Position numbers and translations under genes: made by a program
In this document: one piece after another, positions 1-5,745 of the stretch
Numbering within the stretch: the first letter of the stretch is position 1
How the letters are laid out: the number at the start of each line of letters is the position of its first letter
Source of the DNA: Nitrospirota bacterium
Lineage (GTDB): Bacteria; Nitrospirota; Nitrospiria; Nitrospirales; Nitrospiraceae
Reading direction: 5' to 3'
Assembly (NCBI GenBank): GCA_016195505.1
Contig: JACPZN010000210.1
Coordinates: 1-7,591, forward strand
DNA length: 7,591 bases
The notes under the pieces: generated by a model
Told to the model about the DNA's origin: nothing
Databases searched by the model: none
Seen by the model: only the letters and a program-made list of their open reading frames with translations

Positions 1-431
1 ATATGGGCGGAACAGTAGCTAGTCCGACCTACGAGCAAGTGTCTGCCGGGCAAACCGGCCACGCCGAATCTGTCGAGGTCAGTTATGATCCGGCAAAGGT
101 CAGCTACCAGAAATTGCTGGAAGCATTTTGGCACAATGTCGATCCGGTGACGCCGAACGCCCAGTTTTGCGACCATGGAAGTCAATATCGGTCAGTGGTG
201 TTCTATGGAAACGATGAGGAGAAACGGCTTTCGGAAGAATCGAGGGGCGTGATTGAACAATCCAAGCGGTTTTCTGAGCCGATAGTGACGCAGCTGGTCA
301 AGGCTTCGACGTTCTACCCAGCCGAAGAGTATCACCAGGACTTCTACAAGAAGAATCCCATCAGATATAAGTACTACAAGTTCAGCTGTGGTCGGGCGCA
401 GCGCTTGGAAGCGCTGTGGGGCAAGTCATAG
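1..431 (+). CDS. msrA: Peptide methionine-S-sulfoxide reductase MsrA (5' truncated by window edge)
   Basis: MsrA reduces the S-epimer of methionine sulfoxide, free or in proteins, back to methionine using thioredoxin; it is a repair enzyme of oxidative damage. The visible part carries family hallmarks: GGTVASPTYEQV followed by TGHAE, then VSYDP, QFCDHGSQYRS (substrate pocket), the EEYHQDFYKKNP segment and, near the end, YYKFSCGRAQRL, whose Cys is the probable resolving cysteine. The catalytic GCFW motif lies upstream of the window. The frame is open to base 1 (the preceding codon ends in AT, fitting the usual GY-x-GG), so the ATG at 3 is an internal Met and not the start. The gene ends with TAG at 429-431. 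The family is certain; subcellular location cannot be judged without the N-terminus. Confidence 0.95.
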   Translation, partial: MGGTVASPTYEQVSAGQTGHAESVEVSYDPAKVSYQKLLEAFWHNVDPVTPNAQFCDHGSQYRSVVFYGNDEEKRLSEESRGVIEQSKRFSEPIVTQLVKASTFYPAEEYHQDFYKKNPIRYKYYKFSCGRAQRLEALWGKS

Positions 432-438
432 ACACACT

Positions 439-875
439 ATGTTGCGTGCCACGCCTGATTCACCGCTCACGATGATTCGGGCCGTCGCAGTCCTTAACGC
501 CCTGCATGCCAGCGATCATGTCCTGCGTGGCGACTTTCACTGGCCGTTGGATAGCCAGTCAGTCGGGTTCCTTGTAGTCATTGGCACGATCTACACGGTC
601 ATCGGAGTTGGGCTGACCCTCTCACGTCGAGGCGTGGTGGCTCCTCGATTCTGGGTGACGATCGGGACCGGCGGTCTGGTGCTGGGCTCTCACATTTCAG
701 CTCCTTCACGGATCAGCCTGTGTCGACCATCCTTCGTGCCTATCGCTCACCAGCGGCAGGGATGCTTGCCGTAGGCTGTCTTGCCCTCCTTATGGCCGCA
801 GTGCTGGCCGCGATACTACAGGCCTTAGTGCTCTGGAGCCGTCAGGCGACCAATTCCTCCACAAGTTGCCGCTAA
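439..875 (+). pseudogene. Small multi-helix membrane protein gene with a frame break near 688 (decayed gene or sequence error)
   Basis: I do not recognise the family. From ATG 439 (or ATG 472) the frame encodes a soluble lead with the stretch HASDHVLRGDFHWPLD, then two hydrophobic segments (about 562-621 and 646-687). Past about 688 this frame loses its character and runs to a stop at 774. One base out of register, codons beginning at 690 continue as SHFSSFTDQPVSTILRAY, a Pro/Ala-rich turn, and a third strong hydrophobic helix (MLAVGCLALLMAAVLAAI) ending in LVLWSRQ and stop TAA 873-875. Joined, the product would be about 145 residues with three transmembrane helices. The shift fits loss of 1 or 4 bases; restoring a second GGCT at 685-688 would read VLGWLSHFSSF, an attractive but unproven repair. 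It begins 7 nt after the msrA stop, so it may share that transcript. I see no strong ribosome binding site. Confidence 0.6.
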
Positions 876-1026
876 TCGATCTGGCGAAAAATGGCCAGTG
901 TGTCCTCCAAAAGTACCTCCTGAAGATTAGAAGACCAAAGTTTGCCTAATTGCTCAGCAGGTTATGATCTGTGAGGTCGGCACGGCTCTTGAGGTAAGGA
1001 TCACTGACCGAGTCCTTCCATGAAGA

Positions 1027-1644
1027 ATGGAACGATCAGGTCACGACGTGGCTCTTACAAAACCGACATGGCCGACCTGCTCTGTCTCTTCTCTCATGCG
1101 CAGCGTTTGCACTGTGCTGCTCGCAGGTGCAATGATCGCGGCGACCCCAATTCCGACGAAGTCCGATTTTGAGGGACGGGCCCGCTATTCCAGACAAGAA
1201 CTCCGTCGAGCTATCAGCTTCTATGCCAAGCGCTATCGCCTCGATTCGGCTCTCTTACGGGCTGTCATCAAGGTCGAGTCTGATTTTCGTCCCCATGTTA
1301 TCTCTCGAAAAGGAGCTGTGGGGTTAATGCAGTTGACCCCGGATACAGCTGCGACATTGAAGGTGGCCGACATCCATGATCCCCTCCAAAACATCAGGGG
1401 AGGAGCCAAGCAGCTCCGCCATTTGTTGAACCTCTATGAAGGTGATGTGCCGGTAGCCCTTGCCGCCTACAATGCCGGCGTCCATCGTGTGAAGGGAGGC
1501 AAGATTCCTCGGATTAGAGAAACTCGTTCGTATGTCAGGAAGGTGCTGAAGTACTACGAGCAATATCGCATGCTACGACAAGGTGCTAGGCCAGAGCATT
1601 CTCAATCTCATATTCCCGACGGGGTGAAATGTGGGCGGGTATGA
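1027..1644 (+). CDS. Secreted/periplasmic lytic transglycosylase, SLT (lysozyme-like) domain
   Basis: Family members cleave the MurNAc-GlcNAc bond of peptidoglycan, forming 1,6-anhydro-muropeptides, and act in wall turnover or in opening the wall for secretion machines. The product is 205 residues. Residues 24-43 (MRSVCTVLLAGAMIAATPIP) look like a signal peptide. The SLT domain spans about 63-180: catalytic Glu84 in VIKVESDF, GAVGLMQLTP at 96-105, AAYNAG at 146-151, and a closing RSYVRKVLKYY helix at 167-177. Position 1027 is the longest start, but ATG 1096 (Met24) would put the signal peptide at the exact N-terminus and may be the real one; neither has a convincing ribosome binding site. A weak promoter-like pair lies upstream (TTGCCT 942-947, TATGAT 963-968, only 15 bp apart). 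The gene converges on the PilZ gene, 27 bp away. No second domain such as LysM is seen. Family sure; physiological role not. Confidence 0.9.
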   Translation: MERSGHDVALTKPTWPTCSVSSLMRSVCTVLLAGAMIAATPIPTKSDFEGRARYSRQELRRAISFYAKRYRLDSALLRAVIKVESDFRPHVISRKGAVGLMQLTPDTAATLKVADIHDPLQNIRGGAKQLRHLLNLYEGDVPVALAAYNAGVHRVKGGKIPRIRETRSYVRKVLKYYEQYRMLRQGARPEHSQSHIPDGVKCGRV

Positions 1645-1671
1645 AAGGGGCCCATTTGGGGAATGCTGATG

Positions 1672-2040
1672 CTAAGGCCTCGCCTTCATGATTAAGGCCC
1701 TCAGACGTTCCCGCTGGGCGAGTCGAATACTGGTGAACTCCAAACCAAATTGCTCGCCGTCGATCCATCGCACAATGGCCTCATCAACCCGCAGAGGCCA
1801 CTTATAATCAGAGAGGAACAGGGATAGCTTCAGGGGCAATCCGACCTTCAGCTCGATGGATGATGCGGCTCTGCAGCCGTTTGTCGAAAGGTCAACCACC
1901 GTTGCTTCCCCTTCGAACTCCTCCTCCCCAAAGAAGAACATGCGGCAGGACTGGGCGATTCTCCGTCCACGCCGGTCCATTGGCGCGGCCTCCCTCTGGC
2001 TGTCGGGAAACCGCTCCCCTCTGGAGATCTTTGATCGCAT
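1672..2040 (-). CDS. Single-domain PilZ protein (probable cyclic-di-GMP receptor)
   Basis: PilZ domains bind the second messenger c-di-GMP and pass the signal on to motility, polysaccharide or other targets. This 122-residue protein is almost only the domain (about 23-118). The two binding motifs are present: RxxxR as R23-R27 (RRGRR) and DxSxxG as D50-S52-G55 (DLSTNG). Later strands include the VRWIDGEQFGLEF segment (90-102), typical of the domain's last beta strands. Because both motifs are intact it should bind c-di-GMP, but the target is unknown; no enzyme or secretion domain is fused. The ATG at 2040 is chosen because AAAGGGG lies 7 nt upstream (2054-2048); the internal ATG at 1980 would remove part of the pre-domain segment only. 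It is divergent from the aminotransferase and convergent with the lytic transglycosylase, so it is probably monocistronic. Confidence 0.88.
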   Translation of the reverse strand: MRSKISRGERFPDSQREAAPMDRRGRRIAQSCRMFFFGEEEFEGEATVVDLSTNGCRAASSIELKVGLPLKLSLFLSDYKWPLRVDEAIVRWIDGEQFGLEFTSIRLAQRERLRALIMKARP

Positions 2041-2047
2041 CGCGTTG

Positions 2048-2054
2048 CCCCTTT
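2048..2054 (-). promoter_or_regulatory. Ribosome binding site of the PilZ gene
   Basis: On the minus strand AAAGGGG ends 7 nt before the ATG at 2040. It decides the start in favour of the longer 122-residue product over the ATG at 1980. Confidence 0.65.
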
Positions 2055-2085
2055 CTCAAATAAAAAATAATGGCAAGATTTCAAG

Positions 2086-2113
2086 TTCGCGCTGCTGTTA
2101 ACAGTAACGCGAA
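2086..2113. promoter_or_regulatory. 28-bp near-perfect palindrome upstream of the PilZ gene (possible operator)
   Basis: The core CTGTTAACAG (2095-2104) is a perfect 10-bp palindrome. Around the same centre, after three less matched positions, the outer arms TTCGCG (2086-2091) and CGCGAA (2108-2113) are also perfect complements. In all 12 of 14 base pairs match with no loop, which is the form of a dimer-binding DNA site rather than of an RNA hairpin. No T-run follows on either strand, so it is not a classical terminator. It lies 45 bp upstream of the PilZ start and about 190 bp upstream of the aminotransferase start. The regulator is unknown; the operator reading is inference. Confidence 0.45.
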
Positions 2114-2284
2114 AGAGACAGCCTCATGATCGACAGTGTCTAGTTTAAGCGACTAGGAGATATCATCAAACAGAAACCGTGTTTTGAGCCTCGATTAGAC
2201 CGCAAACTTCCTCGCGCAGCAGTCCCGATCTGGAGACCATCTTGACGCGCACCTGGGCGTTTGCGACAAAGGAGGCTGGCAACC

Positions 2285-2293
2285 AGGAGAGGA
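2285..2293 (+). promoter_or_regulatory. Ribosome binding site of the aminotransferase gene
   Basis: AGGAGAGGA precedes ATG 2301 by 7 nt and supports this start over the in-frame ATG at 2325. A second, even better consensus match (AAAGGAGG, about 2267-2274) lies too far upstream and has no start codon at a usable distance. Confidence 0.65.
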
Positions 2294-2300
2294 ACACAAG

Positions 2301-3461
2301 ATGGCACGATCGGTGAGTCGGAAGATGGCAAATCTTGACCAGTCTGAAATTCGGGCAATGACGCAGGCCTGCGTCAGCATGAAGGGACTCAACATGGCAC
2401 AAGGCGTCTGCGATACGCCGGTTCCTCCCGCCGTCCTCCAGGGTGCTGAGCGGGCTATCGAACAAGGCTACAACCTTTATACACGCTTCGATGGGTTACC
2501 GAAGTTACGGCAGGCGATTGCTAGAAAGCTGGCACATTACAATGGCATTCAAGCCGACCCAGAGACAGAAATTACGGTCAGTGCCGGTGCAACCGGGGCT
2601 TTTCACTGTGCCTGTGCTGCACTCCTGGATCCCCATGATGAAGTCATCTTATTCGAGCCGTACTATCAGTACCACATCAGCGCTTTACTGGCGGTTGAGG
2701 CGTCGCCGGTGATTGTGAAGATGCAGGAGCCGGCATGGACCTACGACTTGACCCAGCTTGAACAGGCGGTGACGCCCAAGACGAAGGCCATCATCGTCAA
2801 TTCGCCGGGCAACCCCTCCGGCAAGGTTTTCACGAGAGAGGAGTTGGAAATCGTCGCGGGATTCGCGCAACGGCATGATCTCTTTGTGTTCACGGACGAA
2901 ATCTACGAGTATTTTCTCTACGATGGGTGGCAACATCTGAGCATTGCGACGTTGCCTGGCATGGCCGAGCGGGCGATTACCATCGGCGGGTACTCAAAAA
3001 CTTTCAGTGTGACCGGCTGGCGGATCGGCTACAGCATAGCGGCGGAGCAGTGGTCTCGGGTCATCGGCGCTATGAATGATTTGCTCTATGTCTGTGCCCC
3101 GGCCCCGCTGCAGATGGGTGTGGCCAGCGGGATCAACCAGCTTTCCGATGACTTCTATCAGGGCCTCGCTCGCGCGTATCAACGAAAGCGAGACAAATTT
3201 TGCAGCGCGCTGGACAAGGCGGGACTCACCCCATCAATTCCAAACGGAGCGTATTACGTGCTGGCGGACGTGTCGAAGCTGCCGGGTGTAACCGGGAAAG
3301 CCCGTGCGATGTATCTCTTAGAAAAAACGGGCGTGGCTGCGGTGCCGGGAGAGGCCTTCTTTGCGGGACCAGAAGGCGCCAAATTCGTTCGCTTCAGCTA
3401 TGCCAAGACTGATTCCGATCTCGTTGAGGCCTGCAACCGCCTGACACGGACCAGACTATAG
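2301..3461 (+). CDS. PLP-dependent class I/II aminotransferase (aspartate/aromatic/methionine type)
   Basis: A cytosolic fold-type I aminotransferase that moves an amino group between an amino acid and a 2-oxo acid through pyridoxal phosphate. The 386-residue length is standard for the family. Key residues in order: Y60 and the TRFDG segment near the cofactor, the SAGATGAFH loop (94-102) that holds the phosphate, N171 in NSPGNPSGK, D199 and Y202 in FTDEIYEY, the Schiff-base lysine K233 in SKTFSVTGWRIGY with R241, and R364 in FVRFSYA, the expected binder of the substrate alpha-carboxylate. The domain order is complete and uninterrupted. Substrate cannot be told from the sequence: aspartate, aromatic amino acids, methionine or kynurenine are all handled by close relatives. 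It stands alone, with about 260 bp of non-coding DNA to the divergent PilZ gene and the lipoprotein gene 66 bp downstream. Fold certain, substrate open. Confidence 0.93.
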   Translation: MARSVSRKMANLDQSEIRAMTQACVSMKGLNMAQGVCDTPVPPAVLQGAERAIEQGYNLYTRFDGLPKLRQAIARKLAHYNGIQADPETEITVSAGATGAFHCACAALLDPHDEVILFEPYYQYHISALLAVEASPVIVKMQEPAWTYDLTQLEQAVTPKTKAIIVNSPGNPSGKVFTREELEIVAGFAQRHDLFVFTDEIYEYFLYDGWQHLSIATLPGMAERAITIGGYSKTFSVTGWRIGYSIAAEQWSRVIGAMNDLLYVCAPAPLQMGVASGINQLSDDFYQGLARAYQRKRDKFCSALDKAGLTPSIPNGAYYVLADVSKLPGVTGKARAMYLLEKTGVAAVPGEAFFAGPEGAKFVRFSYAKTDSDLVEACNRLTRTRL

Positions 3462-3490
3462 CTGACCTCTGATTACAGGCGTCTCTTTGC

Positions 3491-3519
3491 TTGTCAAGGG
3501 GATAAGCCCGTGCTATGAA
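3491..3519 (+). promoter_or_regulatory. Extended -10 sigma70-type promoter for the lipoprotein gene
   Basis: TTGTCA (3491-3496) and TATGAA (3514-3519) are separated by exactly 17 bp, and TGC directly precedes the -10 box, giving an extended -10 element. Transcription would begin around 3525-3528, at or within three bases of the lipoprotein ATG at 3528, which has no ribosome binding site. This fits a leaderless mRNA. Prediction by eye only. Confidence 0.4.
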
Positions 3520-3527
3520 CTATACTC

Positions 3528-3977
3528 ATGGGTCTGCACGTATTTTCAGTCGTCGCCATGACTGTTGCCCTAATGGTCACGGGGTGTGGCAACCAATCGT
3601 TAGTTCGGCCACCTGCTCAGGCAGATCTCCCTGCGGGCGATCGGTCCATTCTAGCAGGAGAATGGGAATACGAAGACGGCGCAGCGGTGATCCTTCAACT
3701 TGATGAGCAAGGCAATGGGACGTATCCATTTAAGGAAGGACGATTCGAGACTCTCCAGTTCGGGGAGCACACCTGGGTGGGAAAGTGGTATCAGAAAGAG
3801 AATGATCGCGAAGGTGGCTTCGTCGTGAAACTGTCCGTTGATTATACAGAAGGCGAGGGTACGTGGTGGTACGATCGGATCGGTGCAGACCTTGGGCCAT
3901 CAGAGAAAGGCGGTACGTTTCATCTCAGCAGGAAGATCTCCCACGCGAATCTCAGCGACACGCCGCCAGCTCCATGA
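3528..3977 (+). CDS. Small hypothetical lipoprotein
   Basis: I do not recognise the family. The 149-residue product begins with a hydrophobic stretch (residues 5-17) and a lipobox V17-T18-G19-C20, so it should be lipidated on Cys20 and anchored in a membrane facing the periplasm; the n-region lacks Lys/Arg, which is unusual for a signal peptide. The mature part is rich in Gly, Trp and Tyr and alternates polar and aromatic residues (LAGEWEYEDG, HTWVGKWYQKE, EGTWWYDRIG, GGTFHLSRK), suggesting a small beta-sandwich or barrel. That structural guess is inference. The start is fixed: a TGA lies in frame at 3516-3518 and ATG 3528 is the only usual start before the lipobox. No Shine-Dalgarno sequence is seen. 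It ends with TGA 48 bp from the end of the convergent cysQ-like gene. Confidence 0.8.
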   Translation: MGLHVFSVVAMTVALMVTGCGNQSLVRPPAQADLPAGDRSILAGEWEYEDGAAVILQLDEQGNGTYPFKEGRFETLQFGEHTWVGKWYQKENDREGGFVVKLSVDYTEGEGTWWYDRIGADLGPSEKGGTFHLSRKISHANLSDTPPAP

Positions 3978-4025
3978 TCCTACCTAGCCGAAGCGTTGAT
4001 CTTCTCGTAGATGTCTGAGTAGTTA

Positions 4026-4880
4026 TTATTTCGCCATGCGGGCCAGGGACCGAAGCTGTCGTCTCACGGGATCGGGACAGTGCGGATTTGTCGCGATGAT
4101 TCCTCGATAACGAGGTTCGGACCGGTTGAATCCGAGAGCCTCCCCGTCCCCGTCATGCATGATCCCTCCTGCCTCTTCAATCAGCAGGGCTCCTGCCGCA
4201 ACATCCCATTCATTCTCAGGCTCGAATGTGGCGACCGCGTGAATCCGTCCACTTGCGACGAGAGCGAGGGCCCACGCAATGGAACGCATCGGGTGACTGG
4301 TAATGGAGCCTTCAAGGGACTTGAAGCGGCCGACATGCTGTTCCCATGGGCTGAGCGCGATCACCGGCTGTTGGTCTCTCCGGTGGTCTTGTGGAGAGAC
4401 CGGCTTATGATTGAGAAGAAGACCTCCGCCTCGTGTGGCTGCAAACAACTCGTCTGTCGAGGGATTGAAGATCGCCGCGACTATAGGATGGCCATCTTCA
4501 ACGAGGGCCACGGATATACAAAACTCCGGCTCCCCACTGATAAATGCTTTAGTCCCGTCAATTGGGTCCACCACCCAGACGCGTGTTTTCTGGAGCCGAT
4601 CCTGACCGTCGGGCGATTCTTCCGACAACCATCCGTCGTGGGGAAACGCGGTAAGCAGGCAAGACCGGAGAATCTGATTAACCGCCAAGTCTGCGGACGT
4701 CACCGGCGATTGATCTGACTTGGTATGGGTTTCAAATCCATCGGTCGCGAACCGCAAGGTTTCATCACCCTGTTCAACTATGCAGGCGCACAATGCGACG
4801 AGCGCATTGTCACGAATCTGGATGAGCTCCGACTGCCTGCCGACGAAACTGTGAGCTGGGTCGATGTCGGCGGTGTGCAC
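4026..4880 (-). CDS. cysQ: CysQ-like 3'(2'),5'-bisphosphate nucleotidase (inositol monophosphatase family)
   Basis: Metal-dependent phosphatases of this family remove the 3'-phosphate of PAP, a by-product of sulfate assimilation, or dephosphorylate inositol phosphates. Motifs, numbered from the GTG at 4880: KSDQSPVTSADLA (54-66), WLSEES (84-89), the metal-binding WVVDPIDGTKAF (102-113) and ENEWDVAAGALLIEEAGG (222-239). The order and spacing are those of CysQ, and KxDxSPVTxAD favours CysQ over plain inositol monophosphatase. The start is uncertain: GTG 4880 (284 aa), ATT 4817 (263 aa, GGAG 9 nt upstream, length closest to E. coli CysQ) or TTG 4793 (255 aa). The frame is open to an ATG at 5117, but that extension is antisense to conserved CorA sequence and is not believed. 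Even the shortest start overlaps the divergent corA by 69 bp. No sulfur-assimilation genes are adjacent. Confidence 0.88.
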   Translation of the reverse strand: MHTADIDPAHSFVGRQSELIQIRDNALVALCACIVEQGDETLRFATDGFETHTKSDQSPVTSADLAVNQILRSCLLTAFPHDGWLSEESPDGQDRLQKTRVWVVDPIDGTKAFISGEPEFCISVALVEDGHPIVAAIFNPSTDELFAATRGGGLLLNHKPVSPQDHRRDQQPVIALSPWEQHVGRFKSLEGSITSHPMRSIAWALALVASGRIHAVATFEPENEWDVAAGALLIEEAGGIMHDGDGEALGFNRSEPRYRGIIATNPHCPDPVRRQLRSLARMAK

Positions 4881-5729
4881 AAGGTTGACGTTCTGGAAGC
4901 CTTTGGAAGACAGTTCAACCTCCACCCTCTGCTCTTGGAGGACATCGCCAACACGGATCAGCGTCCCAAACTTGACGACTATGAAACCTATTTCTTCTTG
5001 GTCGTGAAGATGCTGTCGGCAACGGAGCGCGGTGATATCCTCGTCGAACAGGTGAGTTTCGTGCTTGGGCGCAATTACGTACTGTCGTTCCAAGAGAACG
5101 GGGCCGATGTATTTCATTCAGTGCGAGATCGCTTACGAGGCGGGAAGGGACGGCTCCGCCAAAACGGTTCCGATTATCTGCTCTATGCACTGGTGGATGC
5201 TGTCGTCGACCAGTATTTTTCTGTGTTGGAATCACTGGGGGAAAAGATCGAAACGCTGCAAGAGCGGGTGACAGCCGATCCGAAGCCCGACACGCTCAGG
5301 GATATTCATGCGCTGAAACGGCAGCTGCTGTTCGTGCGCCGGGCCGTCTGGCCCCTCCGAGAGGCGACCAACAGTCTGTGCCGTTCGGAATGTCCGCTTC
5401 TTCATGAGCCCACGAAGGTATTCTTTCGTGATGTCTACGATCATATCGTGCAGATCATGGACACGATCGAGACCTTGCGTGAAATGGTGTCGGCGAGCCT
5501 GGATATTTACCTGTCAAGCGTGAGCTATCGACTCAACGCTGTGATGAGGGTGTTGACGGTCATCACGACGATTTTCATGCCGCTCAGCTTCATCGCCAGC
5601 ATTTACGGGATGAATTTTGAGCACATGCCGGAGCTCAAATGGGAGTGGGGCTATCCACTCATCCTCGGACTCATGGGGCTGGTGGCTGCCGGGATGCTCA
5701 TTGGGTTCAGGCAACGCAAGTGGCTGTAA
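4725..5729 (+). CDS. corA: CorA-type magnesium/cobalt transporter
   Basis: CorA forms a pentameric inner-membrane channel for Mg2+ (also Co2+/Ni2+). The 334-residue protein has the cytoplasmic alpha/beta domain (about 11-130; SWVDVGGVHKVD at 44-55, HPLLLEDIANTDQRPK at 67-82, EQVSFVLGRNYVLSFQE at 108-124), the long stalk helices (about 150-270; DYLLYALVDAVVDQYF at 150-165, RRAVWPLRE at 205-213), transmembrane helix 1 (about 273-293), the signature YGMN at 294-297 with the loop FEHMPELKW (298-306), and helix 2 (about 311-327). The tail RQRKWL matches the basic end usual in CorA. An in-frame TGA at 4716-4718 forces the start to ATG 4725, giving an N-terminus slightly shorter than many relatives. 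There is no visible ribosome binding site: the bases upstream encode, on the other strand, the SPVT motif of the overlapping cysQ-like gene. It converges on the small membrane protein gene, 16 bp away. Confidence 0.95.
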   Translation: MGFKSIGREPQGFITLFNYAGAQCDERIVTNLDELRLPADETVSWVDVGGVHKVDVLEAFGRQFNLHPLLLEDIANTDQRPKLDDYETYFFLVVKMLSATERGDILVEQVSFVLGRNYVLSFQENGADVFHSVRDRLRGGKGRLRQNGSDYLLYALVDAVVDQYFSVLESLGEKIETLQERVTADPKPDTLRDIHALKRQLLFVRRAVWPLREATNSLCRSECPLLHEPTKVFFRDVYDHIVQIMDTIETLREMVSASLDIYLSSVSYRLNAVMRVLTVITTIFMPLSFIASIYGMNFEHMPELKWEWGYPLILGLMGLVAAGMLIGFRQRKWL

Positions 5730-5745
5730 GGAGAAACGATCGAAG

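Noticed and set aside
388..438. Upstream extension of the small membrane protein into msrA
   Set aside because: This part overlaps the conserved MsrA C-terminus in another frame; ATG 439 or 472 just after the msrA stop is more sensible.
2057..2084. TTGAAA and TATTTG as the PilZ promoter
   Set aside because: The -10 match is poor and transcription would start inside the ribosome binding site at 2048-2054.
2095..2104. CTGTTAACAG as a LexA (SOS) box
   Set aside because: The E. coli-type site is CTGT-N8-ACAG; here only two bases separate the half-sites, and no DNA repair gene is adjacent.
2140..2156. Short inverted repeat CTAGT-N7-ACTAG upstream of the aminotransferase
   Set aside because: Five-base arms are expected by chance and no promoter could be placed convincingly beside it.
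2140..2465. Minus-strand open frames across the start of the aminotransferase gene
   Set aside because: They are antisense to the aminotransferase N-terminus, have no domain character, and several overlap one another in different frames.
3515..3703. 62-residue open frame starting 13 bases before the lipoprotein gene
   Set aside because: It is out of frame with the lipoprotein, has no recognisable features, and the lipobox and continuous 149-residue frame favour the start at 3528.
4080..4718. 212-residue open frame on the plus strand
   Set aside because: It is entirely antisense to the cysQ-like phosphatase motifs, rich in Cys/Arg/Pro without domain character, and has no ribosome binding site.
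4881..5117. In-frame extension of the cysQ-like gene to ATG 5117 (363 residues)
   Set aside because: The added N-terminus lies antisense to strongly conserved CorA sequence, resembles no phosphatase, and would make the protein about 100 residues longer than the family.
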